Position numbers and translations under genes: made by a program
Shown: positions 37,001 through 45,845 of the stretch, piece by piece
Numbering within the stretch: position 1 is the stretch's first letter
Layout: every line of letters begins with the position of its first letter
The notes under the pieces: model-generated
What the model was told of the DNA's origin: nothing
What the model saw: only the letters and a program-made list of their open reading frames with translations
Database searches by the model: none
From: Paraburkholderia domus
GTDB taxonomy: Bacteria > Pseudomonadota > Gammaproteobacteria > Burkholderiales > Burkholderiaceae
Reading direction: 5' to 3'
DNA length: 64,000 bases
Assembly: GCF_905220705.1 (NCBI RefSeq)
Contig: NZ_CAJNAT010000001.1
Location: 682,001 to 746,000 of the forward strand

Positions 37001-37279
37001 TTACGACGGTCGAATTGTCGCCAGTCGCGTGCCAGCGAACGGGTCCCGACTCCAGTCAATTGCCGGACGTCCACGGCTACTCGACGTTGACGATTTCTCA
37101 ACAGCAAAGTGCGCCAGTGACTGCCCAGCGCTCGTGGCTTGCATCAGCCACTGAGGCATATCGCCCTTGCCATCCCAGCTGTCGCCGAAAGCACTGCGAT
37201 ATCGCGCCGACTTTTGGCGCGTTCTTTCTTCAGCAATTGCCGCCGCGACGTCGCCCACCTTGATGCCAACCTTAGCCAT
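37001..37279 (-). CDS. Small H-NS-type DNA-binding protein
   Basis: This 92-residue protein contains RYRSAFGDSWDGKGDMPQWL followed by MQATSAGQSLAHFAV. It matches the H-NS C-terminal pattern (Y, then W-x-G-x-G, then P-x-W-L-x-x-A) in a variant frequent in Burkholderia. The long N-terminal oligomerisation helix is reduced to about 30 residues. The start at 37279 (MAKVGIKVGD) has a weak ribosome site. It may modulate the larger H-NS protein at 31621-32538 or other nucleoid proteins; this is inferred. Confidence 0.55.
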   Translation of the reverse strand: MAKVGIKVGDVAAAIAEERTRQKSARYRSAFGDSWDGKGDMPQWLMQATSAGQSLAHFAVEKSSTSSSRGRPAIDWSRDPFAGTRLATIRPS

Positions 37280-37389
37280 CTTGCGGCGCAGGTAAACGCA
37301 TGTGAATCTGTGAATGCGCAGGTGAACGCAGTCAACTCTTTCTCCGCAGTGCGGCATACTTGCTACCGGGCCAAAAAAGGAGAAAAAAT

Positions 37390-39405
37390 GTGATTCCGGA
37401 TAAATCCACCGCGCTGGGGCTTTTCAGCCAACCCATGCAGTACGTCATTCCCGTTTTCCAGCGCGGCTATGTCTGGACGTTGGATGTGCAAGTTGCACCC
37501 TTGTGGGCGGACGTCATCGACCGGGTCGACGCCTTGATTGCGCACAAGCAGGCGCTGGCAAGCGGGCATCGGGTAGTTCCGCCACAAACTCATTTTTTCG
37601 GCTCGGTAGTTCTGGAGCGGCTCGACGACGAAATGTCCTTTAATCGGGTCAATGCCTACGAGGTTATTGACGGGCAGCAGCGGACGACCACGCTCTACCT
37701 GCTGATGCTGGCGTTGCGGAACGTAGCGACCCGCCTGCCAGGAGACGGGCTCGCGAAGACGCTCGGCCCCAAGACTCAGAACGAAGGTGATTTCAATGAG
37801 CCCAACGACATGTTCAAAGTCTGGCCGACTGAAGCCGGTCGCGCAGATATTCGCGAACTCACAAATGCGCGTACCGCGGACGAAGTTTGCGGGGCGTACC
37901 CGCTGAAGGTCCGGACCGACAAAGGCATGGTTAAGCGGGAACGTCCGCTTATGGTCCAGAGCTACCTGTATCTGCATCACGCAATCTTGGCTTACCTACG
38001 CGGTCTCGATTTGAGCGATGCACCGGCCGAGAGCCCGGATGCAACGCTCTCCAATGAATTGATTAACTGCATTCAAAACCATGAGGTGGTCCAAGAGTTC
38101 AGCGCCGAACTGCCACTCAGCGAGGAAAGGGCGCACGCGATTGTCAAGACACTCGACACACTCTTGCAATTGATGACGCTCAAGCTCGAACTCGCTGACG
38201 ACCGCCAGGTGATTTTTGAGACGTTAAACGCACGGGGCGCGCCGCTGCTTGCGTCCGACCTTGTGCGCAACTTCATCTTCCTCCAGGCACATCGCGAGGA
38301 AACGACGCAGAAACCGCTGGTGCAGCCGCTTTACACGAAGTATTGGAAATCGTTCGACGCCGAGTTGGACTACAAGGGAGAGCCGACGTCCAACAATTGG
38401 TGGCGTGTCTTGTACACGCAAGGACGATTGCGACATCCGCGAATCGACCTGTTCTTTTTTCACTACGTCGTGCTTAGGCGTGCCGCCGAGCTTAAGGTCG
38501 CCCACGTCTTTCAAGGCTACAAAGAGTGGTGGCACCGGAATCCGCCGTCGCTGGAACCCGAACTCGCGCGAATTCAAAAATCCGCGCAGCATTTTCGCGA
38601 ATTCATTGAGCCGCAGGGCTATTGCGCTATGGCTGAATTCGCGCGCGTCGTTCACGCGTTAGACGTGAGCACGGTCACCCCGGTCTACCTCTTCCTGCGA
38701 GAGAAGTATGACTCGCAGGACGCCCGGCTGGTGGAAGCGCTTCAGGCCCTCGAGTCATACATTGTCCGTCGCGCCATCGTGGGCGCGACTACCAAAGGCT
38801 ACAACCGTGTATTCCTGAAGCTGCTCGAGCATCTGACTCCTTTGGAGGAGCCTGCGCTCGCAGTCGGGCCGTATCTGGCTGGATTGAGTGGCAAGAGCCA
38901 AGAGGCCCCCGCAGATGATGTCTTCAAAGACCGGTGGCTCGAGAGGCCCGTCTACAAGGACCTCCGTCAGGGCAAAGTTTGCGCTATCTTGCGCAGGTTA
39001 GAGTTGGCGATGCGAACTCCCAAGCACGAGGCAACGCCGGTGGAGACGTTGACGCTCGAGCATGTATTGCCGCAGACATGGGACACGCTCGATGGGCACT
39101 ACCCTCTGACCGCAGTCACTCCCGAAGCAAGGATGCTACGTGAAACCTACCTGCACACCTTCGGTAACCTGACGCTGTTGACGGGACCGCTCAACGGTTC
39201 GGCCAGCAATTACGAGTTTCAAATCAAGCGCGTGAAAATCTGCGAGAGTCTCTATGTTCTGAACCACTACTTTCAGACTTTCCAAGGTACGTCGTGGAGC
39301 GATGCTGACATCCGGGCCCGGGGAGAGCGCCTTTTCGAGACCGCTCTGAAAGTTTGGCCGACGGCGAAGCTTGCCATCGCCGACGAGACCGAAAGGGCTG
39401 CATAA
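37390..39405 (+). CDS. DUF262/DUF1524 protein, GmrSD-type restriction endonuclease
   Basis: This 671-residue protein has an N-terminal DUF262 (ParB-like NTPase fold) with VFQRGYVW at 22-29 and the hallmark VIDGQQRTTT near 92-101. The C-terminal DUF1524 has an HNH-type nuclease site: LEHVLPQ (His558) and later HTFGNLTLL and LNGSASNY. This combined layout is that of GmrSD-type IV enzymes, which cut glucosylated or otherwise modified phage DNA, and of related defence nucleases. GTG at 37390 follows AAAGGAGAAAAAAT, a good ribosome site. It ends at a terminator. Nothing else of a restriction system is adjacent. Confidence 0.85.
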   Translation: MIPDKSTALGLFSQPMQYVIPVFQRGYVWTLDVQVAPLWADVIDRVDALIAHKQALASGHRVVPPQTHFFGSVVLERLDDEMSFNRVNAYEVIDGQQRTTTLYLLMLALRNVATRLPGDGLAKTLGPKTQNEGDFNEPNDMFKVWPTEAGRADIRELTNARTADEVCGAYPLKVRTDKGMVKRERPLMVQSYLYLHHAILAYLRGLDLSDAPAESPDATLSNELINCIQNHEVVQEFSAELPLSEERAHAIVKTLDTLLQLMTLKLELADDRQVIFETLNARGAPLLASDLVRNFIFLQAHREETTQKPLVQPLYTKYWKSFDAELDYKGEPTSNNWWRVLYTQGRLRHPRIDLFFFHYVVLRRAAELKVAHVFQGYKEWWHRNPPSLEPELARIQKSAQHFREFIEPQGYCAMAEFARVVHALDVSTVTPVYLFLREKYDSQDARLVEALQALESYIVRRAIVGATTKGYNRVFLKLLEHLTPLEEPALAVGPYLAGLSGKSQEAPADDVFKDRWLERPVYKDLRQGKVCAILRRLELAMRTPKHEATPVETLTLEHVLPQTWDTLDGHYPLTAVTPEARMLRETYLHTFGNLTLLTGPLNGSASNYEFQIKRVKICESLYVLNHYFQTFQGTSWSDADIRARGERLFETALKVWPTAKLAIADETERAA

Positions 39406-39443
39406 GAAACAGCGGCGCCGTCGCTTGGATGCATGAGTTCAAA

Positions 39444-39467
39444 CGAGCTCTCACGGAGCTCGCTTTT
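39444..39467 (+). terminator. Terminator between convergent genes
   Basis: CGAGCTC (39444-39450) pairs with GAGCTCG (39456-39462) across a five-base loop, followed by CTTTT. It lies 38 bases after the DUF262 gene and before the end of the convergent Sel1-repeat gene, so it may work for both. Confidence 0.6.
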
Positions 39468-39503
39468 CGTTGCGTCAGCATGCGCGATTGGCGTGGTTGA
39501 CCG

Positions 39504-40136
39504 CTAACGGGCTCGCAATGCGTCGAGACGGGCGGCACATTTTGCATTCGAACCCCCGCGTTTGTAGGCCTGCATCGCCTTTGTGCTGTCGGGGACGACG
39601 TCGCCGTGAGCACTCATGTCCCAGTGCCCCTCCCAGTACAAGCCAAGGTTGTACGCGGCCGACCGATGCCCAAGCTCCAGGGCCGTGGCATATAGGCCCT
39701 TGGCCATCTCGAGGTCGGGGTCCATGCCGCGACCAAGCCGCGCACTGTCCGCGAGAGCCGCTGCCGCCATTCCGCGCAGCGGCTCGCTCGCCGTATCGTC
39801 CTTCAGCACGTCGCCCAGAATGACATGCCCTCCCTCGTAGTCCGCAGGCCCGCCTGTCTCTGTGACGAGAGACAGTGCAAGCGCGACCCGGAGGGAAGGA
39901 TGCCGGTCAGGGCCAACCTGTTCAAGCAACCGCCGGCCGAGATAAGGTGCGCCCGACAACGGGCTTGTGAGCAGGCCATTCGCAATGGCCGCGATAGATT
40001 CAAGTGAAAGAAAGCCAACCTTGTTTGCCGATACAACGTGCCGGAAGAACTTTTCCACGTCGAGTGAGGGGTCGCACTGGCGAAGTTGTGCCCACTCGCG
40101 TTCAATTTGGCCCAACCAGCTGGAATCTACGGACAT
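39504..40136 (-). CDS. Sel1-repeat (TPR-like) protein
   Basis: This 210-residue protein has helical repeats of the Sel1 type near the C-terminus: DLEMAKGLYATALELGHRSA, then AYNLGLYWEG and a shorter STKAMQAYKRGG unit. The upstream helices (SLRVALALSLVTE and others) look related but more diverged. Such repeats bind other proteins. There is no signal peptide and no membrane segment, so it is cytoplasmic. No enzymatic motif is seen, and the partner is unknown. It is convergent with the DUF262 gene. Confidence 0.75.
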   Translation of the reverse strand: MSVDSSWLGQIEREWAQLRQCDPSLDVEKFFRHVVSANKVGFLSLESIAAIANGLLTSPLSGAPYLGRRLLEQVGPDRHPSLRVALALSLVTETGGPADYEGGHVILGDVLKDDTASEPLRGMAAAALADSARLGRGMDPDLEMAKGLYATALELGHRSAAYNLGLYWEGHWDMSAHGDVVPDSTKAMQAYKRGGSNAKCAARLDALRAR

Positions 40137-40400
40137 CAGATTTGGCGTCCTTCGGTGAGCGATGAGAGCAATGATACCTCACCGCTGCTGTCGCTTGACG
40201 CCTCATGCATGGCGAGACCGCGTTGGCCACAGCTAGAGTCGATGGCCCTTGCTGCCCTGGAGCCATGCAGGCAACCAGCTTGCGTTCGTTGTACGATTCT
40301 TCGGTCGTTCGCGACGACCGTGCTATTGATTCACATGACAGGGGAGTTGTCGGTTCGCTCGGGTTATTACCTACTTGCTCATCTTATCGCCGCGACGGAA

Positions 40401-40718
40401 TCATCGTTCGAACAACCTCGTCAGAGCGTGATGGAGTTCCTGACGACGCGCACCCGCGCGAAGCCGGTGCGACGCGCGCGTCACAGCTAATGCAACGACC
40501 ACCACGCAGCCAGCAGCCAGCAGCCAGCAGCCAGCAGCCAGGGCGATGATGCAGAGGAAGATAGCGGCACCGGCTGGATGCGCGTCGAGCTGCGCAACGA
40601 AGTGGCTGCACGCGTCGATGAGCGCGGCGTATTGCATGACACCGACCGTACGCCGTCGTACCGGCCGGGCCCCCTCTACCGTTTCTGCTGAAACACCCGT
40701 GGGTTGCTGCTCGCGCAT
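40401..40718 (-). CDS. Possible small membrane protein carrying a heptanucleotide repeat
   Basis: This 105-residue frame has one hydrophobic stretch, AAIFLCIIALAAGCWLLAAG followed by CVVVVALAV. It is partly encoded by the CCAGCAG repeat, so the helix contains two copies of LAAGCWL-like sequence. The N-terminal part looks soluble and the C-terminus is basic. Another open frame on the same strand (40384-40728) overlaps it, so the coding frame is uncertain. A change in repeat number would shift the frame and could switch the product. No ribosome site is obvious. Confidence 0.4.
   Translation of the reverse strand: MREQQPTGVSAETVEGARPVRRRTVGVMQYAALIDACSHFVAQLDAHPAGAAIFLCIIALAAGCWLLAAGCVVVVALAVTRASHRLRAGARRQELHHALTRLFER
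40506..40541. repeat. Heptanucleotide tandem repeat (CCAGCAG)
   Basis: Four perfect CCAGCAG units occupy 40510-40537. A partial unit GCAG precedes them and CCAG follows, about five copies in all. The unit length is not a multiple of three, so slippage would alter the reading frame of any gene across it. Confidence 0.85.
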
Positions 40719-40835
40719 CTCGTATCACCGTTCCGCCGTTCGGCGCTCGTTGAAGGTGATACGGATTTTTTTACATGTCGCTGCGTTTTCCGATAGACGC
40801 CTGCCTTCCCCTGCCTTCTCCGGCGCAACCCTGCC

Positions 40836-42722
40836 TTAGCCTGCCTTCCCCTGCTTGCGCAAATTGCGCAAGCGTTCCGACAACGCCTTCTTTGTCAGTC
40901 TCTTTGGCTTGCCGTTCGCATCGGTCCACAACAGCGCGCCGTCGTTGTTGTCCACGCCATTCAGCGGTACTTCCTCGCGTATGGCCATTTCTCGCAGGAG
41001 GGGAAACACAACGTTACTGTCGTAGCTCCCCGTGTCCGTGACAACTTTTTGAATCCTAGGCGTCAGAAGGTTGCTTCGACTCTTTAGGGTATGCAAGGTC
41101 ACACCGGGCGCAGGTGAAGTGGCGGTCACGTCACCATTCCCGGCTTCCGGCGCCGGCGTGTCCGTCACGTTGCCTGCGATGGGCGCAACAGACCCTGAAC
41201 TGCACGATGCTTCCGCGACCCGTCGAAATTCCGAATGCACGGAGAAGCCCTTGCTGTTCGCCCACGCAACCCACTCCGCCGCGGTGCACGGTTGCATCCC
41301 CGCGGACTCAGCAACGGCAAGAACGTGCCTCACAGTGTCGAAAAATTCAGTTGCCTGGGGATTACTGCGTAGCCTGATTGGAGCCTCTGGCTTCGTTGAG
41401 TGCACCTCGGGCTCCAGGCCGTGCATCCATAGAATCGCCTTACGCGCCTCTATCGTGCGATGTTGGCCTGCACGTTCCCAATCCACTTCACGACCACTAT
41501 TGAATTGCGTGGCCCATACCGCCGATTCCGTGGGCATGCGGTCACTGGCATCTACCGGATGAGAATCGCTTTTCCCAACAACTGCTCGCAACTCGTCCGG
41601 CACGTCCCATTGCGCCACCTCGATTGCGAACCGCGCAAACTCCGACAGGCGGACCATGCACCGCGCCTTGCTATCGAAATTTGAAGTGCCGCCCGAAATC
41701 AAAGCGTGATTGGGCAGACTCGCCGATAGTATGCGGACGCGCTTGTGAAACTCGTTCATTACGGCATCGCTCGGGAAACTCTCTGGCTCAAAAAATGGCC
41801 CTTTACCTGGACCAGCCATCCAACCGTGTCGCGTCTGCTGCATCGAATCCGGGTCGATATTAAGAGACAGCGCGCAAGCCTGCCATACGCACACCTCTGG
41901 CATGTGTCGCCATAAGCTCCAATCAGGCGGTTTCGCGGTCGTCGCCGGACGATGATGGAAGCCACTGCTACCGCCTGGCAATGGCGTAATTATCGGTGCC
42001 GGCGCTTTCGAGATTTCGGGCACGAAACGGCCAACTGGCAGTTTCTCTACGGCGGCGCGGAATCCCCCATGCACCGGCTCGGCCAGCTTATCCGCCCAAT
42101 TAAGCCAGTCAAGCGGGGATGCCTCAGTCATGCCATGCGAAGCAGCCAGCGTTTCTAGGCGCGTGGCTTGTTCCTTTGCAGCGCCCGAGGTCTCATTTCG
42201 CTTAAACGACAACTTGGGATGCTTCACCGGGTCAAGCGCGGCCATCAGGCGCACTGCCTGGTAAGCGGTCCAGCGTGGCATCTTGCCCGCCCAGTAATCC
42301 CAGTCGATAGGCTCACCGTTAGCGATGAATTCGACCATCTTGGACACATGGGGTGCTTGTGGCTGTGCCAGTGTGCTTTCGGCCTGCTCGATGTCGGCAG
42401 GCGTCACGGCATCTGTCGTCGCCAACTTTTCTTTGTAACGCGCCCAATCCTCACGGTCCACTGTCACGTGGTCCAGCTTGCGCCAGTCGGTTTCTATGCG
42501 CGCATGGCGAGCGGCAGGCATGAACCCACGAACGAAGTCAAAGCCCGCGTCAGGGTGAAACCGGACCCAAAGGTTGTTCCCATAGACTGCCTCGGCAAGC
42601 TCCGCCAGCTTGTCCCGCGTCTCATTGGTCGGCTTCTCGTCGGTCGCATTCTGCCCGGTCAGGCGGCAGGCAATGTCCCACAGCGAGAGCGTGGAGCGAT
42701 TTGGAGGAAAACTGAACGTCAT
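40836..42722 (-). CDS. Uncharacterised 628-residue protein, accessory-element type
   Basis: This soluble protein has several related Trp-rich segments (WAGKMPRWTAYQAVRLMAAL, then SPLDWLNWADKLAEPVHGGF, then a TAAEWVAWANSKGFSVH segment). Each resembles a helical module in which the tryptophans recur. The last 100 residues (PLLREMAIREEVPLNG to the end RLTKKALSERLRNLRKQGK) look like a small DNA-binding domain with a basic tail. I recognise the type only as a hypothetical protein found in genomic islands. It begins MTFSFPPNRSTLS. No catalytic motif is seen. Confidence 0.75.
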   Translation of the reverse strand: MTFSFPPNRSTLSLWDIACRLTGQNATDEKPTNETRDKLAELAEAVYGNNLWVRFHPDAGFDFVRGFMPAARHARIETDWRKLDHVTVDREDWARYKEKLATTDAVTPADIEQAESTLAQPQAPHVSKMVEFIANGEPIDWDYWAGKMPRWTAYQAVRLMAALDPVKHPKLSFKRNETSGAAKEQATRLETLAASHGMTEASPLDWLNWADKLAEPVHGGFRAAVEKLPVGRFVPEISKAPAPIITPLPGGSSGFHHRPATTAKPPDWSLWRHMPEVCVWQACALSLNIDPDSMQQTRHGWMAGPGKGPFFEPESFPSDAVMNEFHKRVRILSASLPNHALISGGTSNFDSKARCMVRLSEFARFAIEVAQWDVPDELRAVVGKSDSHPVDASDRMPTESAVWATQFNSGREVDWERAGQHRTIEARKAILWMHGLEPEVHSTKPEAPIRLRSNPQATEFFDTVRHVLAVAESAGMQPCTAAEWVAWANSKGFSVHSEFRRVAEASCSSGSVAPIAGNVTDTPAPEAGNGDVTATSPAPGVTLHTLKSRSNLLTPRIQKVVTDTGSYDSNVVFPLLREMAIREEVPLNGVDNNDGALLWTDANGKPKRLTKKALSERLRNLRKQGKAG

Positions 42723-43581
42723 CAGCGCCCTTCATGCGCAAACCTTCATTGGGGAGCCCCTGCCAAGCCGGCGAAGGTATCCGGCTTTTCCGCCCGTCGA
42801 CGTATGCAGGGGCAAGATAGTATGGCGACTCCTCCCACCTTTGACTACACGCGAAGCGAAGACGAGTACGCGCCCAGCGTTGGAGAGCCACACCGCGAGG
42901 TAGGTCGGGTCGAGCAAGAAGTTAGATGCGTCATACAGGAGGAGAGAGTCCCAGCACAGCGGAAGGAGTGCCCCCTAGCGCCGCACCGCCCGTTCACCAT
43001 TGACCGGGCTCCACACCAAAGTCCCTAACGGCTCCGGCCGTGTGCCTTTAGACAGTACATGCAACTGCGCCGCTCACCTTGGTTGTCGCTCGAACAGAGT
43101 GAGAACGGCCGCATGGAGTCCGCGATGGTTTATGCCGATTGAATAATTCGCACCGGCAATTGCGAAAAACCGCCTTCAAGGCCTTCAGGCAATCCGTCCG
43201 CTGTAGACTGCCCACAATTCGGCAAGCAGCATGCATTCAAATGGCGGACCCTTCGGCCTGCGGCACCCCCATATATGACCACGTTTCGTGAAGGTAAACG
43301 TCGACGCATCGAAACGCTGGTCGCTGGTAAAGTACCGCAGTATAGGTTCAGCGGCCATCGAAGCGTTGGTCGCCGCGCTTCGCGCATGCCAACGGCTGAG
43401 AGCCATGCAAGTCCCACTTCCGTTGCCGACGCTACCCGAACGTCAGACGCCGTTTTCGCGACTCACGCCACCCCGAGTCCGACGGAAGAATGCGTCCGAT
43501 GTAGAACATGACTGAAGCAGTTTGATGGCCGCGACTTGAGAAAAGCAAATCGGCGGTGCGATAAAGATAAGGAACAGCACG
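42723..43581. other. 859-base stretch with no firm gene
   Basis: Frames on both strands are short and without ribosome sites. A minus-strand frame ending at 43185 gives FDASTFTFTKRGHIWGCRRP in its middle, possibly a scrap of a gene, but there is nothing to confirm it. The region is probably a scar between accessory modules. Confidence 0.35.
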
Positions 43582-45411
43582 ATGCTCCAAATCAGCACGG
43601 GAAAATTTTTCAACACCGAGAACACGCGGGAAACGATTCATCGCGGAGTGTTGTATTCGAACTTTCAAATTCGACCCGACGGTTGCATCACTACCCAAGC
43701 GGGCACCTTGTCCGCCGCAGCGCGATGGAGGGACGTCCAGACCCTCGTTTGCGACGTCATCGAACGTCAACCCGATATCCGCGCGGCGGGCGTGATTACG
43801 TCGGTCGGCCCGGACACATTCATCAATGACTTCGCGGCGGTCTCCTCCTTCGCCCTTGAACGGCTGTTCACACCAAACCACGACCTGGCGGTGCGACTGC
43901 TAACCTCGCAGCAGCCTCCCCTTGGCATCTCAAAGCTTCCCCGAAACTATGTGTCGAAGACGTTCGACATGAGCGCACCCTACGACCCGGAAGCAGAAGC
44001 TCGATTAGCGAGCTTCTTTACTGACCTACTGCGGTTGGAACGGAAATCGTTCTCTGCCGCAATGAGCGCGATTCGACGGTACGTCACCGCCTTGCACCGG
44101 CTCTCCGACGATTTAGACCTTGCGTATACGCTCTTCGTAGCTGCGATTGAGTCGCTCGTGCAAAAGTTCCACGGCACCCCTCCCGTGTGGGAAGACCTCG
44201 ACCAGCGGAAGAGCAGGCCAATCGACAAGGTGCTGAAAGACGCAACATCGGACTTAGCGAATGCTGTAAGAACTGCAATCCTCAGCGGCGAACACGTGGC
44301 GCTAGGACGAAGGTTTCGGGAGTTCTCTCTGGCGCATGTGGGTGACCAATTTTTTCGTAATGATGCAGCGAAATCAATCCTCCCGCCGGGGCGAGGTGAC
44401 CTGACAATCGCGCTGAAGAACGCATACGACATCCGCTCCGGCTACATTCATACCCTGAAAGCAATTCCTGGATTGCTCGCATCTCCGCGCACACTCGCGG
44501 AAGTAATGCACATCGACGGTAGTCCGCATCTGACGTTCGAGGGTTTGGCAAGGGTCGCCCGCTCCGTGATTCTCGAGTTCATCCGCCGCTCGCCGACAAG
44601 CGAACGCGAAGAGTTCAATTACACAAATGACTTTCCGAACCTGCTGAGAATGCAGTTAGCGCCGAACATGTGGATAGGTAATCCGGCCAACCTCACAGCC
44701 GACTCTGCTTATTTGTACCTTAACGGATTTCTCCAGGAAGTCGAGCAGCAGCAGCTACATCCCGAAACGCCAGTCACCGACATACGAAAAGTCACCGAGA
44801 AAATCGACAGCCTACTACCGGCACTTGCGAAGCCCGAACAACGTCTCCCGTTGGTCACGTTGCACTACTGGTTCTCCCATTGGCTTCCGGTTGAGGAAAG
44901 GGAAGGTGCAATAAAAAGGCTTGGAACATATCTTAGCGAGCTGGACGCAGAGTCCGCCGAGGCCTTTTTCCTGTACGTGTACGAAGGTCGGCTGCCGCCG
45001 TGGCCTGCGGAAACATGCGAAGCGTTGTTCAATACGTATTCCAGATTGAGATACAGGGAAAAGCGACTGAACGCCGGTAGCCTCCTCGGCGCAGCGGGGC
45101 TTCTCGCCGTCGCCGAGAAGTTCAGATTGGCCGAGAAAGACAACGAGGCACGCCGGCTTATCGCCCGCGCAGTCGAAGAATTTCCGGGCATGGCTAGGCT
45201 GCGGGAATTCGAGTCCGGACTCGAAAAGAGCTTGCCCTCGATTGGTTGGTGGGAAGTGTTACTCCCCGAGCGCACTTCCAACGCACGGTCGAAGGATGCT
45301 GAGCCGAAAAATCGGCTACTAACCAAGTTGAACCGAAGGCTCGGGACTCCCGGAACAGCTCGCGGACGGGTGCGTCGTCGCGGGGCGCCGCGAACTCAGG
45401 AAAAGAACTAA
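43582..45411 (+). CDS. HEPN-domain-like protein (RX4H motif)
   Basis: This 609-residue protein has a long helical region with NAYDIRSGYIHT at about 280-291. It gives Arg285-x4-His290, the RX4-6H signature of HEPN ribonucleases, in the form seen in Apea-like HEPN domains. The N-terminal 150 residues are mixed and may recognise a target. The C-terminal 200 are helical with a basic tail. HEPN proteins of this type often act in phage defence or toxin modules by cutting RNA. It is a single gene, converging with the short gene at 45451-45708. Confidence 0.7.
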   Translation: MLQISTGKFFNTENTRETIHRGVLYSNFQIRPDGCITTQAGTLSAAARWRDVQTLVCDVIERQPDIRAAGVITSVGPDTFINDFAAVSSFALERLFTPNHDLAVRLLTSQQPPLGISKLPRNYVSKTFDMSAPYDPEAEARLASFFTDLLRLERKSFSAAMSAIRRYVTALHRLSDDLDLAYTLFVAAIESLVQKFHGTPPVWEDLDQRKSRPIDKVLKDATSDLANAVRTAILSGEHVALGRRFREFSLAHVGDQFFRNDAAKSILPPGRGDLTIALKNAYDIRSGYIHTLKAIPGLLASPRTLAEVMHIDGSPHLTFEGLARVARSVILEFIRRSPTSEREEFNYTNDFPNLLRMQLAPNMWIGNPANLTADSAYLYLNGFLQEVEQQQLHPETPVTDIRKVTEKIDSLLPALAKPEQRLPLVTLHYWFSHWLPVEEREGAIKRLGTYLSELDAESAEAFFLYVYEGRLPPWPAETCEALFNTYSRLRYREKRLNAGSLLGAAGLLAVAEKFRLAEKDNEARRLIARAVEEFPGMARLREFESGLEKSLPSIGWWEVLLPERTSNARSKDAEPKNRLLTKLNRRLGTPGTARGRVRRRGAPRTQEKN

Positions 45412-45450
45412 TGAGCTAGCGCTGGATGCCGCCGCGGTAAAAGCGGCACC

Positions 45451-45708
45451 TTATTTGTCAATCGCGGCGCGGTCTATCAGCCACATGTGGAAAATCTCAA
45501 CGCGGTCCCCTTCGCCTTCCAGATAGGTGTAGGGTATCGCCTTCGCGCCCGCCTCCTCTATTCCAAAAATCGCGCTCGCGCTCTCCACGACTCCATTGCG
45601 GTTTCGCGCCTGCTGCCAATCTTTGTACATTTTGGTGTACTGCTCAGAGAGGCTGATTGAGCCATTGTCTTCACGTATGAAGCAGCCAAACACACGAGCG
45701 CCCTTCAC
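45451..45708 (-). CDS. Small hypothetical protein
   Basis: This 85-residue protein starts at a GTG preceded by TAGGATGAGC and has no in-frame codon upstream. The sequence VFGCFIREDNGSISLSEQYT, then MYKDWQQARNRNGVV, looks like a folded alpha/beta domain, with a final HMWLIDRAAIDK. No family is recognised. It may be intact or the remnant of a larger protein. A GC-rich hairpin (45427-45448) lies between it and the convergent HEPN gene. Confidence 0.5.
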   Translation of the reverse strand: MKGARVFGCFIREDNGSISLSEQYTKMYKDWQQARNRNGVVESASAIFGIEEAGAKAIPYTYLEGEGDRVEIFHMWLIDRAAIDK

Positions 45709-45845
45709 ACGCTCATCCTAGTCCTGCGTGTGTTGGGGCGAGAAGCATGGCTCGACACCATTGTTCCGGTGCCGACCATCAGCCAAATCATGATGACCCG
45801 CAAGGCGGTACCACGTCAGCGCGCAAACAGCGACGCTAGTCTTTA

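Noticed and set aside
42168..43028. Plus-strand 286-residue frame running past the end of the 628-residue gene
   Set aside because: The first two thirds are antisense to that gene. The remainder has no ribosome site or recognisable domain.
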